Assembly (NCBI GenBank): GCA_001939145.1
Contig: LSRX01000510.1
Span: 170,916-234,915 of the forward strand
From: Symbiodinium microadriaticum
Lineage: Eukaryota > Sar > Dinophyceae > Suessiales > Symbiodiniaceae
Direction: 5' to 3'
Length of the DNA: 64,000 nucleotides
Shown here: positions 34,592-45,992 of the stretch, one piece after another
Numbering within the stretch: position 1 is the stretch's first letter
How the letters are laid out: each line of letters starts with the position of its first letter
Program-made: the position numbers and the translations under genes
The notes under the pieces: generated by a model
The model's input: the letters and a program-made list of their open reading frames with translations, nothing else
Database searches by the model: none
Told to the model about the DNA's origin: nothing

Positions 34592-36660
34592 CTGTGCATG
34601 TCTGGCTCTCGGCCTTCGAAGTAAAAGATCACGGAGGCAAAGATCACTCCGAAGATGATGTTAAAGAACCTGTGGGCATTGTTGGCATCGTGCCCACATT
34701 GCTTTGAGCTGCTTTCAGTAGGAATTCAGGTGCCTTCGCTCCACCCTCCTTGCACTGTGGGAGTTGGGCCAGGCCCTGAAAACTCCCGCCTTCAAAGAGG
34801 CCACCAAGATCAATTTTTAAGTCCTCCGACCAGAAGCCGACTGCTCAAAGGTTTAGGGTTTAGGGTTTAGGCGGTGTAGGGTTTAGGGTTCAGGGTTTAC
34901 ACGGTTACCGTGGCAATAGTGTCATTGGCAAAATGCCGAAATCACCACCACCAAACACAACTCCGCCTCCTTGGCCCCCCCCCCCCCGAACCCAAACCTC
35001 GTTCTCCTCATGTCTAGTGAGTCTCATCCTTCTAGTCGATGATGACGTCAGCTTCTTGTATCAGTATCCAGTCATCCTCCTCTTGTTCATCAGACTTGTC
35101 TTAATACGCAACTGGCACGCAGCCTCAAGCATTCAAGTTGCAGGCAAAGGCGCATGAGGACGGCCAAAGGCACGCCGCTTTCGACTGTCGCCTGGCATTC
35201 AAGTTTCACAGGGGTCATTCCTAAATCTTCCACTAACACAACACCCAACCGTCGCTGTCTTGCCAACAAACTCCGCATGCACCTTGACTTCCTGACATGC
35301 CTCCGACTTTGAATGACTCTCTCCTTCGAAACCTTCCAACATCTCGAGGGAGTCTAAACCTAATCGTGGTTCCCACTTTTTCTATACGTCCGGGATGTTC
35401 ACCATGCTTTGGTACCCTGACTGATAAAGGGGTAGCAGCACGACCCTCTAGGTAGCAACTGATGGCAAATGCCCTTCTTTGCTTCGAGCCTCGACGCAAA
35501 GCGTGATTCCAGGATGATGCTTAGCCAGCCTCACTTTGGATCTTGTTCAGGCAAATAAGCTTAGGGACAGGGATTCTCGCTGACTATCAGAAGCAGAAAA
35601 AGAAGGTTCTACGGCTCTTAACTTTATTTGTTAACACTATTTCCCACATCATTGTTACACTGCTCTTAGTGGTACGAGCGAGTATTCGCTTCAAGACATG
35701 CATTTTGTAGGGAAATAATCAGTCGAGGAAATTACTTGGACTCAGTCGCGAAACACCAAGCAGGCAGAACCTCAGCACTCTGAATCCGGCAACGGGCCCA
35801 GCGCAGCCCCACTGCACGTGCACAGAGCCTCTCTGCCTTCGGCCGAGCAACTTCAGCAAGCGCAGCACGCGCATGAGCCTCGGGTTCTGCTTGCGCTGGC
35901 TCATGAGGACCAAACTCAGATTTGTTCTGTGCGTGAGCTCACATGGCGAAGCTGTGTTTGCAGACCCGATTCGTGAGAGAAATGGAGACCATGATTAGCT
36001 TTATTTGTGAAGAAGCTTCGTCTTGGACAACGCCAGCCAGATGCCGTGAATGCCAACTGACAGTGTTGCATATCAGCTCCCAAGAAAGCCTTCACGATCT
36101 TCGAAAAGCTTCAAGAGTCATGCTGTTGAATCTTCCAACAGTGGAAAAGCGTACTAGAAAGGCAGCTGCAGTCGCATGCCCAAAAAGGCCTCAGTGGATA
36201 CCGAGCCGCCGCAGAATGCGCACAGCGCCGACGGACTCGCTTCCAAGCATGATGCCGACGTAAAAGGGAACCTCAACAAGTACAGGACATCTTATATATG
36301 GGTAGTTCTCTAAATTGGGCGCCCCTTGTAGATCCCAAATATCATGCCACACCTAAAAGGGACTTTAATTTCGCTAACCACCCTCATATTTTGTGGCTCT
36401 CTGCTCTCATCTTTTTAAAGGTTTAGGGGGCTACAGCTTTGATGCACTGACATAGGGTTGATGATATAAATCCTGCATGACCCATAATCAGGATTTATAT
36501 CATCAACCGAAGGGGTGTACTCAGATGGCTCAGGATCCGAACTACAAGTAGGTCCCTCCCCTGAAATCACCATGCCAGGGCACGATGGCAGCCAAGTCAA
36601 TCAAATTCAATGTCGTCGAAGCCTCCATGGGCGAATGTGTGCGGAATGTGACTGTAAAAC
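34592..36660 (-). CDS. Channel A: voltage-gated cation channel domain, end of S2 to S5 (partial)
   Basis: Five short exons on the minus strand join in phase: 36660-36584, 36271-36210, 35878-35824, 35688-35636, 34669-34592. The product shows the end of S2 ('FTVTFRTHSPME'), S3 ('NLIDLAAIVPFYVGIML'), an S4 voltage sensor with a basic residue at every third position ('VRILRLMRVLRLLKLLGR'), an S4-S5 linker ('RILARTTKSSVTMMWEIV') and S5 ('FFNIIFGVIFASVIFYFEG'). This layout fits the Kv-type voltage-gated channel superfamily, in the membrane. The donors of the four joined introns are GT, GC, GT and GT. The last exon ends at a good AG|GT site, but I found no matching pore or S6 exon downstream, and no S1 exon upstream. 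So this is either an incomplete reading of a real gene or a broken gene. Ion selectivity cannot be stated without the pore. Confidence 0.8.
34850..34900. repeat. Interstitial TTTAGGG-type tract in channel A intron
   Basis: About six TTTAGGG units, opposite in orientation to the tract at 32.2 kb. Confidence 0.85.
36271..36360 (-). mobile_element. MITE/introner-like copy at the 3' end of channel A intron (GGGTAGTTCTCTAAATT family)
   Basis: Carries the GGGTAGTTCTCTAAATT terminal motif at 36299-36315, then a GCGCCCC core. Its near flank TTATATATG / CATATATAAGATGT runs straight into the acceptor TTGAG of the exon starting at 36271. The far inverted end is decayed. It is about 85 bp homologous to 36658-36740. 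Confidence 0.7.
36456..36508. mobile_element. MITE, GTTGATGATATAAATCC family, in channel A intron
   Basis: GGTTGATGATATAAATCCTG at 36456-36475 and its perfect reverse complement at 36489-36508 flank a 13-bp loop. The same termini occur at 19800-19896. Confidence 0.7.
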
Positions 36661-36740
36661 CTCAACGAGTACATCTTATATATGGGTAGTTCTCTAAATT
36701 GGGCGCCCCTTGTAGATCCCAAATATCATACGACACCCCT
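36658..36740 (-). mobile_element. Second copy of the same element, supplying the acceptor of the next exon upstream
   Basis: Nearly identical to 36271-36360 over the motif GGGTAGTTCTCTAAATT, the GCGCCCC core and the CATATATAAGATGT flank. It again ends in GTTGAG, directly before the channel A exon that starts at 36660. The far inverted end is missing. Confidence 0.7.
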
Positions 36741-37775
36741 TAAGAGACGTGACACTTCTGGTCGCTTCTGGTCCAACCAGATCTTGGAACGCTTGGAGGA
36801 CTCTCAACCCAGACTAAGGTCCTTAGGGCTATACAGGGCGTTGAGGTCCAACAGGGGCGGTGAGTAGATGTCTGCCAAGAAGGCCTACTGTAGGCAAGAA
36901 AACTCTGAGGATGGTCGGGCTACCTGATGCTTGCATCGCAAGGCATTGAAATAAAGCACGGGCAATTTTCACGAATGAACTTGAGATTCATTGTTGGGCT
37001 TGATCGGCAGTCGCAGACTCAGTCCATCTCAGCACTGAGGGCCCTGCGTAGCAAGCTGCCCTGATGCAGCCTGACATGCAGAGCTTTGGGAAGAGCCGCC
37101 TTTGGATGCCTTTGGGGCTTTACAAGTTTCGGCTTTGGGGTTGAGGGGTCTGCACACAATTACGGCTGTCAAACTCCTACCCCGCTCGCTTCAACGAGAC
37201 CTTTCCTCGCACGTGCCGTCAAACGAGCAGCGAAGATTAACAATCATCATCATGACAAGACGAAGGCAGTCAAAATGGTATCGGCAAAACAGCAAACAAT
37301 GTGACAACAAGAATGAAAGAGCAAACCGACGCGACAAGAAACAACGCAGTCGGAACGGGCTATAGCAGCAGCAAAGATCAGTGGCGACCCCATACTGACC
37401 ATCACTGCTCTTACTAGTCTTACTTTGATCCAAGCAGCCGCTTGAGCCAAATTTCGGCTCAGTACACGACGTACATATCCTCGGCACGACGAGGCGTGGA
37501 AAGAATCCGAAGTCAAATCCGATCTTGAAGATCTCGCAAGGTTCGGAGAAATACGTGCAGGGGTAAGGTTTCGGGTTTCAGGTCAAGTAGGACTTCGTGG
37601 GCACAAGGGCCAAGATGACATCTTCCGATAAGTTTGAGACCTGCGAACCACCAAACGGGTAGGAACGGTTCGATACTCAAAACCTACATGAACATAAACG
37701 TCAAGGCCCGAACAACAAGGCTGCAACCTTTGGCATGAGGTTTCCTAATTAAGTATATATGGCAGCAGCAGTTTT

Positions 37776-37970
37776 TCATGACGCCTCATCGGCTCGGTAG
37801 CTATGGTCTGCAAAGTTTCCCTTCACCTTGAAATGTCGGCAGATCAAGTTTTCATGTGAGGCGCCAGAGCTTGTGGTCTTTGTTCTGAACATGCGCGACC
37901 CGTTGCAGACACTTCTCTCGGGAAACCTCCGCAGACCGTAGATATTGAAATCGCTCAGGATGGTGAGCAC
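37776..37970 (-). CDS. Possible N-terminal exon of channel A or separate small gene
   Basis: The frame reads 'LTILSDFNIYGLRRFPERS' then 'ASHENLICRHFKVKGNFAD' to a TGA. Inside it, CATTTCAAG|GTGAAG at about 37831-37830 is a good GT donor, so the exon may end there. 'ICRHFKVKGN' resembles the start of a CCCH zinc finger, but the second cysteine is replaced by phenylalanine, so this is not claimed as a finger. It lies about 100 bp downstream of the stop of the ten-exon gene and upstream of the channel A exons, on the same strand. Confidence 0.35.
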   Translation of the reverse strand: MLTILSDFNIYGLRRFPERSVCNGSRMFRTKTTSSGASHENLICRHFKVKGNFADHSYRADEAS

Positions 37971-38076
37971 ATGGGCACTGGAACTAAGGGTCGTTCACAA
38001 TGTGGTGCCCCCTCACCCGAAGCCTTCACAGCCATGAGCCGAGCCCTATATGAGCTCTGCCCGCTTGAGCTTGGGT

Positions 38077-41000
38077 TTACGAGCCGGATAGAATCTCAAG
38101 GCATACTACGAAGGTCTGCGTCTGGTCGTCCACGGCTTTTCCAAAATCCCAGTCGTCTTGTCCTCTCTTCATTCTCAGGGACTCTGGAGCTTAGAGGGCT
38201 CATAAGAGAAGAGGGTCAAGTCTAGGGTTATGCAGTCGCAGGAAGGGCGCTGGAACGTTGGAGTTGAGATGCATGGCTTCGTGGCTGGCAGGCATAGAAG
38301 GGGACTTCCCTCATTCTCCGCGTGCCTCTCCGGCCATGTGGGTAGTTCTCTAAATTAGGGTACCTTTTCAGGTCCCCAATATAGTACGGCACCCGTATAA
38401 AAAGGACCTAGAGAACTGCCAATGTGCTTCTCCACACCGACCCGACCCTACTGAACAAATAAACAAAGAGGGAAGCCTCAGAAGGATTTATAACGGTAGG
38501 AGCCCTATCATACGGACTCCTAAAATGTGACAGAAACCGAAACCCCAACATGCCAGCAGTCCGGGCGGAAGTCCACAGATGTTCTTTTCGGAGAAGTCGT
38601 GTGAGACTGGGCCGCGCGGCTTCAACTGCTTCGCCGCCTGCTTTTCCCGAATCCAGTTCAAGCGAGGCTACTCTGAAGCCTGGGAGTTAGAGATTTAGGG
38701 TTTGGGTAGATCACAGTATATCAGGTCTAAGAGGGTTTAAGGTTTTAGGCGCTACGACTTATGGTTTAATTAGGTATGTTTAGGTTGCTACTTCTAGCAG
38801 GTCTGCTGGAAAACAGACCCACGGAACTCCCCCCCTCCCCCCCACCTTCTCGCTGCCCACCAAAAGCCGGAAGGTCACTACGGGCTTCGCCGCGGCATCG
38901 GACTCTGCCATGCACCGCAGCTGAATGTTCCCTCGACCACGCGACCTGGTGGTCAGAAGTGTTGGCGGCGGCTTTGGGCGTCGCCGTATAGTGAGTATAC
39001 AGTGGATTGATTCGCAGGTCGGAGATCGTGGTTAGCAGTAGCAGGAGTAGGGCAGTAGGCAGTGGTGGCGGTGGTAAAGCAGAGCCGAGTAGGGTAGAGT
39101 AGCGTAGGGTAGAGTAGAGCACGACGAGTAGGCCGAGGAAGAGGAGGAGGATAAGCAGCACGAGCAGCAGCGGCAGCTGCTGCAGCAGCCTGTGGCAGTT
39201 GTCGTGATCACCATCGTCTTTTGTAGTCAGGTTGACTGGAAAGCAGGATCCTGCTACTCTGTGCATCGCCGCGCTTGGACCAAAGCTATACGGGAAGCCC
39301 TACGCCCTACACTCACACTATGCAATCGACAGGCGGACAGGCATAGGGACCGAATGACACAGATACGGAAGGCCCGAAATAATGTGGAGTCAAAAGAAGA
39401 CATAGGAAAACTCACCCACTGCCAGCAAGAATTGTGTCGGCAAGAACCACCAGACCGGCCAAAAAAAACACTAGCCGTTTAGAGGATGGGTCCTAAACTT
39501 TAAAGGCCCCCGGGCCTCCGGAAGGAAGCCCCACCTCGTTCTTGCGCGACCACGCGGGGACGCAAGATCATCCTGAGGATTGCTATCATTCACGGTTGCT
39601 CAGGGGCGAGTGCAGTAGCAAGCCGAGAGTCTTGAAGGGAACCGGCTGTCCGCCGGCGAAGGTGAGGTCGAAGGGCGGCGAGACGGCCTCCTTGTCGGTG
39701 CTCCGAAGCTTCCGGGCATCCACGGTCCACCGGATGCGGTAGACGTTGCTGCTCACGCTGAAGGCCCGCTGTAAAACCTGTGCTCTGTTGTTGTCGGCAG
39801 TCGTCGTGACGGCAATGGTGGAGACGGAACCATCCAAGGCCGGGGGCATGCTGTCCATGGCCCCTGGAAATCGCGAAAACGGGTCCATGGGAACGGCGAA
39901 GCAGCCGGGCATGCACATCTCCGGAGGAGGTACCGCCATTGCATAGCTTGGCATCACCTGAACGGGACATGAAACGTTGAACTGGTGCATCTGGTCGTAA
40001 CCCGAGGCTTTGGTGCAGGATCCGAAAATGGCGAGTAGATGGAGCAAGCGAATTCTCGCTGCTCAAACTTGGCCTAGCTGTCCGTGGCCTTAAACTCCTT
40101 ACCCCTAGGTGATGGCCTCCTGCGGGACGAACATCATTCCAACGGCACCGGACATGACAGGTGTTTCCTCTGGAATGCTCTCGACGCTTTTCGGATCTGT
40201 CGGAGCCTGTGCGGATTCCTGGGATTCCATTCCTTGTTTGTACATCCAGTCCCAAGCATTCCCTGACTCCCAAGCATCGAATGTCATGGTCTTGTAGATG
40301 GGATTGCTGAGCGCTTCAGCTTGCTCCGACTCCTCGGGATCTTCCTCTGGATCATCTTCGGCACCCTCTTCCCCATCATCGTACGCTGAAGCAGGCGCCG
40401 GTGTGGTGCTCGACCGCGGCAGGCCCGCAGTGGCCTCGCTGTTATCCATCTCCTTCGTGGCCACTGCAACAGAAACTACGGAAGCTTTCAACTCCACGGC
40501 CCAGCAGCAGCACCCCTGGACCGCCCCCAAAAACCCAAACCAGAACCCAAAATGCTCTTCAAAATCCCCCTCCCCCCCCACCCCCCCAAGTCTCCAGAAA
40601 GGTGTTCTTCACAAAGATCGCAGGGCCCGGGCCGAGGTTTCCCGGCATCTTCGCTGCCGCTGCGGGCACTGCAGCCGGGTAGCCGCCGGAACCCGAAGCC
40701 TTCAGGGCCGCCTTTTTAAAGGGGTCGCAGGGTTCAGGGTTTAGGATTTAGGGTCGCAGAGAGGGTTCCATCATATCCTTAAACTGTAGTCTAGGGTACT
40801 ATTATTATAGGGTACTATACTACCATAGAGTTCTATAATAGGGATCCCCTGAAAGGGTAGGCTTTGTATCAGTAGCACCAAGACTTGCCCTCCATCCACC
40901 CTACAGCCTAACCCCTAAGGCCTGAAACCCTACATGCCCTAAGCCCTATGTACCCTAAGCCCTATATACCCTCAACCCCAAACCCGAAAAAAAAACCGAT

Positions 41001-42301
41001 ATAATGTACCCTAAACCGATATACCCCCCATTCCCGCCTTCTGAATCCCCTTCAGAAGGCGCTTTCTCTCCAAGGGCCTCAGGGACAGAGCGTCGGCAAA
41101 CTCCGGAAAAACGTCTGGCTCGCCGATCTCCTCGGTCGCCACTTACTCTATCTATCTATCTAGATCTAGATCTAGATCTAGATCTAGATCTAGATCTAGA
41201 TCTAGATCTAGATCTAGATCTAGATCTAGATCTATATGCTACCAGAAGGGCTACCAGAAGGGCTATCAGACCACACGGCCTCCTANAGATCTAGATATAG
41301 ATATAGATATAGATATAGATATAGATATAGATATAGATAGATATATATATATATATATATATGCTACCAGAAGGGCTACCAGAAGGGCTATCAGACCACA
41401 CGGCCTCCTAGAATGGGCCTGCTTATGGGCTCTTCCAGCTGTTAGGGTTTGGCTTGGTTCTCCTTTCGGTGGTTCGGAGCTCTTCGACTCGACACACACA
41501 AGGAGGAGCCCTAAACAACTAATATGGGGGGCCTCAAAAATTAGAATAGGGTTTTTGGGGGTTCCTTATTATAAATATAGTATAGTGGGCCCCAAAACCC
41601 TATTCTAATTATTAAGGCCCCTATATTAAATCCTAAAACTCTGTCCTCCAGGTCCCTGGGGCCCATCTGCTCACACCACTCAGCAGCCGCCTTCGTGCAA
41701 CGCTCGAGGCCAGCCGCCTGCGGGGTGAGGCATTGCTGGTGCAGTGAGAGATTTGGGGGTTTAGGGGTCGTAGAAGTAGAAGGTAGTAAAATGGAGAGGT
41801 GAATGGTTTGCATGTAGTAGTTACTTAGTTATAATGGCAAATCATCCGTCGAGAACGTTAGAAGTGAGCCGTTAGCTGGTTTTGTACCACTTCACCTGCG
41901 AACTGCGAACCTGTGAAAGAAGTTGCTCCCCGCTTCCGAGATTCGTTTCCAGCAGTAGACATGCGAGAGCACAAAGCTTGAATGTGCGGGCAAAGCCATG
42001 GGGCTCTCAACGGTACGGATTTCAAACCCTTGTTCATACTAGGTTTCTGATGTACCATTACTGCGAGTTGGCCAAGCAATCTGTTTGAGAACGGCACAGC
42101 TCTGAAGAAACACCCTCAACCTCGAGCGCTGAAAAATCCCAAGTGCCCTTCTAGATCTCTCACTATTTCTATCCTTAAACTCCCCAGCAACCCACCCCAA
42201 AGCCCCAACAAAAACCCTAAACCCTAAACCCCAAACCCCTAAACCCCAAACCCCACAGAAGGAGCTGCCTGGAGTTCCTCCTCCAGCCCGGGCACCGACA
42301 T
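38077..42301 (-). CDS. Ten-exon gene: SAM-like N-terminus plus conserved dinoflagellate C-terminal region
   Basis: Exons (minus strand): 42301-42269, 41717-41640, 41130-41038, 40711-40593, 40438-40117, 39957-39632, 39572-39516, 38945-38846, 38637-38562, 38162-38077. They join into one open frame of 1290 nt (429 aa) ending in TAA. Residues 1-68 hold an SAM-like helical part ('LERCTKAAAEWCEQM', 'FADALSLRPLERKRLLK'). Exon 4 carries 'FVKNTFLE'; exon 5 is acidic, then aromatic ('WESGNAWDWMYK'); exons 6-10 give 'RIRWTVDARKLRSTDKEAV', 'GGASFRRSRGRGNIQLRC', 'PRGPVSHDFSEKNICGLP' and 'DDWDFGKAVDDQTQTFVVC'. I recall this C-terminal pattern from uncharacterised dinoflagellate proteins (memory, not a search); its function is unknown. 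Intron donors are GC, GT, GC, GA, GC, GA, GC, GT and GA. Uncertain points: the true start (the frame is open upstream of the ATG at 42301), the 5' ends of exons 5 and 6, and a possible shorter exon 9 starting at 38628. Confidence 0.85.
38340..38420. mobile_element. MITE, GGGTAGTTCTCTAAATT family, in the last intron of the ten-exon gene
   Basis: Left end GGGTAGTTCTCTAAATTAGG and right end GACCTAGAGAACTGCC are imperfect inverted repeats around an 81-bp element with a GGTCCCCAATATAGTACGG core. It lies inside the intron between exons 38637-38562 and 38162-38077. Confidence 0.75.
41140..41410. repeat. (GATCTA)n and (GATATA)n arrays with a duplicated 50-bp block and an N
   Basis: (GATCTA)n at about 41160-41234 and (ATAGAT)n/(AT)n at 41288-41360 are each followed by the same block beginning TGCTACCAGAAGGGCTACC. 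One undetermined base sits at 41286, so the duplication may be an assembly artefact. It lies in intron 2 of the ten-exon gene. Confidence 0.85.
41539..41610. mobile_element. 72-bp MITE in intron 2 of the ten-exon gene
   Basis: AATTAGAATAGGGTTTTTGG at the left and CCAAAACCCTATTCTAATT at the right are inverted repeats of about 21 bp differing by one base of length. It begins 29 bp from the donor of exon 41717-41640. Confidence 0.65.
42208..42256. repeat. Interstitial CCCTAAA-type tract in intron 1 of the ten-exon gene
   Basis: Five or six CCCTAAAC/CCCCAAAC units immediately downstream of the exon 1 donor. Confidence 0.85.
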
Positions 42302-43760
42302 CGCCACAACGCCGGGCCGGCTCTTCGGGGCTCTACGTCTTTGAAGCCGGGGGCCACTATATGAGAGGGGGGCCATAAAAGGGAGGCTATAAGGCAGGAG
42401 AAGGGGGACCATGGAGGGGAAGCATGAGGTTATTTTAGGGGGGGACACTCTGAGAATGCCTGGTTAGAACTACTTTCTGTGCGGGTAAGCTGTTATGAGT
42501 ACTTTGACTGTTGCATATATGCGACGGCTCTTCTAATGTCTGTTGCGCACTCCGGAAAAGCATCAACAACAACCAGAATCTATTGTGGACATGTAGCGCA
42601 GTATAGTGATCTTCCTGAGTCGGACTGCATACCGGCATACCATCTTCAAGCCCAAAATCCTGCGAACCATCAAGCATAACATGCCTCAGCAGGCCGGCAG
42701 CCACAGGTTTGGGTCAAAGACTTCAGACTAAGAGGGTGTGGGTTTGCAGCTAAGGGATCGAGCCGACTTGTGGTTAAAACAGCAATGTCAATATTTTTTA
42801 GTATCAGCAGCTACATGTTCGCTATGACAATCCTACTACCGGTCAATAAAAAAGTATGATCGCCGGCATCCTTCCCTCCTGGCAGCTCATAGAATAGGAT
42901 CCAAGTCTGTCGGATTTGGACCCAGGATCTTACTTGTAGGGAACGGATAAGTCAAGGACTCGAGCATGCTGGGGGCGGGGGTACTGTGGATCATGTTGCG
43001 CTCAAGCAAAGCCCTCAAGCCATCTTAACCTGAACCAGAGTAGCCAGATGTCGGCGCCGAGGCATGAACCCGGAAACGAGTCCTCATCGAAACCTTCTGT
43101 TCTCTGCCGTCGCGGCCGAAAGCTGCTTGCAGGCCGAGGCGCCGTACCAGATATTCGATCGTGAAAACGGCTATGCAGACTGCCTGGCCGTCGCAAGGCA
43201 CCCGTGAGAGGCTCAGAGGCACCGCCTTTCCAGGCCGCGGTTTGCAGCTCTGCAAAATTTAGAGGTTCTACTATAAGGGTTCTACTATACGGGTATCTTT
43301 AAGGGGGTACGATAAGGGTTCTACTACAAGGTATCATAAGGCGGTTCCTTCCATTGTAACATAAATCACTACAGGGTGCTATACTAAGGGGTACTTGGTA
43401 CTGCAGGGGCTACTGCAAGGTATGATAAGGGCTCCTTGGAGCAACTGTAGGGGTACTTGGGAAAGTCAAGGTGACACGGGGCCAGATCGCAAAAGCCTAG
43501 TCTCTATAAAAAACCTAAGCATATTCATTTAAACCTCAAATCCTATATCCTGCATTCTAAACCCTTCAATCCTAAACCTTTCACCCCAACTCGGCTCAAC
43601 CCTTTTACCCCTTTTTTCCTGAACCCTACACCCCACCCTAAACCCTAAACCCTAAACCCTACACCCCACCCAAGGCCCCCCCAGGCCCCTTGAATCCCCT
43701 GCGCCTCGATGGGGCTAAAGAAAGCCATGGGAACCTCGAGTGCTCAAGGTGAAGGGAAGA

Positions 43761-43862
43761 GTTTACCATAGATCCTTATTATGGTAACTTAATTCAATTA
43801 CATCCCTTAACTTAAGGGATTTAATTTAATTAAGTTACCATAATGGGGATCTATAGTTTAAC
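43761..43862. mobile_element. 102-bp near-perfect palindrome (foldback element)
   Basis: Two arms of about 50 bp meet at TTAACTTAAGG; left arm contains TTATTATGGTAACTTAATT and the right arm its reverse complement. There is almost no spacer, so it would form a long hairpin. No coding capacity. Confidence 0.7.
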
Positions 43863-45177
43863 AAGACCCCAAAATAACCAAGCTGAAGGCTACAGTAGGG
43901 GTGGAAGAGGCTACTGATCCCAACCTTCGCACGACGAACAGCAAATTATGAAGGGGGTGCACCGCACTTCGGATCACGGCCTGATGACTGAAACTTCAAC
44001 CCTCAAGTCGAAATCAGCAGATGCATGTCAAAAGTGTTGGTGGCCGTATCAGGATCCCCATCTCTATCTCAAAGGCTGCTGCACTGTGAGTTTTGATAAG
44101 GATGACACGCAAGAAGCCTTCCCCCGGCCTAGGCTCGAAGCACATAAGCAAAAGCACCCCTGTGATCTACGCTTTTAGGGTTTAGGGTTTAGGGTCTCGT
44201 GCTTATCTTGCTTCCATTACTACCGGGCCACTACGGCTATAGGTATTTCTGAAAGAGCACCAAGGGCTCCCCAACCACTGAACGGCTGTGGGCCCCCGAC
44301 CGGCTCGCAGGCCTTCGGAGATAGTGCAATAAAGGGCTTTTCACTAACTTGACCAAAGTCTCTAGCAGCTTTCCAGGGTTCCTTGTATTATTCACGGTGA
44401 TTTCATGGTGGGTCCTCTCAGAATCGCAGGCCTTTCGTGCTGCGGGGAGTGCTTAGTTGGTTTTGCAGGCTCGGTCTGGGGCAGTAGCTGCGCATACAGA
44501 AAACAGCCTTAGCAGCCTTAGCATTTCTTCCCCAAACCCGGCAGTAGAAAAACACATGCCGGAGCCGACATTATGACGAGAACAAGACTCTTGTTCATAC
44601 CATGCTTTGGCTGAAGTGAGGGACGTTTCACGAAAGCGCACGTCATAATGCAACATATCCTGTCGATGCTTCACCAGTACCTTGTTTCTACTATGCCAGG
44701 GGTCTTGCTCAAAGCCGAAGCACCTTCAACTTCACGTGTAAACAGAATCGAACATACTGACCACTACCATACATCTGCAAATCTTCACCCTCGCAACGTC
44801 TCACCTCCGCTGTTAGTGGCTCGCCAGCGGCTAGCAGCTGCTCACCTTGGCAGGCACAAGGAGGCCCTAAACCGGCAAACCGGGCTCAGGGTCCTTGAGG
44901 TTCCTTGGGCTGTTGAGTGGGATTGCTGCTGAGGTTTCAAGGGGTGGGATACCGCCAGGAATCCCGAAACACCAAGCCCGAAAATCGATTGGAAACCACA
45001 TGGAATCCCCCAGCTCAACCCCAAAGCCATTAAGCCATTCTCTGGACAAGGGGACACTTTGGTGACCTTTCCTGGAACTCTGGCATCGACTCCATGACGA
45101 AGGTCACAGTGCCTTGGGCGTAGCTGGAGGATTTGGGGCTGTATTCGGCTTGAGCGGGTTAGTGGTTGCTTGTACAT

Positions 45178-45264
45178 CGGCTGCGGCAGCAGCAGCAGCA
45201 GCACCACCACCACCACAACGGTGGTGGTTTTGGTTGTGCCGGCGGTGGTCGTGGTGATGGTGGT

Positions 45265-45296
<32 letters not shown>

Positions 45297-45340
45297 GAGG
45301 AGGAGGAGGAGGAGGAGGAGTAGGAGTAGTGGCAGTAGTA
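45178..45340. repeat. CAG/CCA/GGA trinucleotide repeats
   Basis: (CAG)n, (CCA)n, (CAG)n and (GGA)n runs; ORFs here are repeat readouts. Confidence 0.85.
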
Positions 45341-45417
45341 GCTGCTCTCAACATACCTCTCTCAGACGCCCAAGGGAAGAGCTCGACTACAGACACCCTC
45401 AGAGCAAAGGATACACG

Positions 45418-45465
45418 GTTAGGGTTTAGGGGTATAGGGTTTAGGGGTTTAGGGTTTAGGGTCTG
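45418..45465. repeat. Interstitial TTTAGGG-type tract
   Basis: Five or six TTTAGGG/TTTAGGGG units. Confidence 0.85.
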
Positions 45466-45784
45466 AGGGTTGGTATTATGTTTATGCACATCAGGGTACT
45501 CCTAGGTGCATACTTCAATCAGAGTTGGATCCGCCTCCAGCGGCCCTAGCCTACGTCAGAACGACCCTCATCTGCAAGAAGGAGGCTGATAATGATCGTG
45601 GTGACCATCATTGCCGAAATCAATGTCCCCACCACATATTTCCTTGGCTTTCAGAAATTTCAGGGCATGGAAGGCCTGAGGCTTGAGGGTTTGCGGAGTT
45701 TGGCGGCTCAGGGGTTCCGGCCTCCTTGAGTTTTCCAATCCTCAAAGCAGCTGTTCAGGACTTTGCCCTAAATCCTAAACTTTG

Positions 45785-45992
45785 AGGGTTGACCCTAGAC
45801 CCTAGACCCCTAAACCCTAAACCTCTGTAAACCCTAAACTCTGTAGCGCGTAGGGTCTGATTTTAGGAGGCCACTGCCGAGTTAGGGCGAATTGAAACCC
45901 TAAACCCCCCTAAAACCCTAAAACCCTACAACCCCTAAAACCCTAAACCCGTAAAACCCCTAAAGCCCTAAAGCCCTAAAACCCTGAACCCC
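45785..45992. repeat. Interstitial CCCTAAA-type tracts
   Basis: Two clusters, 45785-45845 and 45896-45992, of CCCTAAA, CCCCTAAA and CCCTAAAG variants. Confidence 0.85.

Noticed and set aside
37846-37885. CCCH zinc finger
   Set aside because: Only the first cysteine and its neighbours fit; the second cysteine is phenylalanine and later ligands are absent.
39590-40273. 227-aa minus ORF
   Set aside because: It is an alternative frame over exons 40438-40117 and 39957-39632; the other frame carries the conserved motifs and joins to eight further exons.
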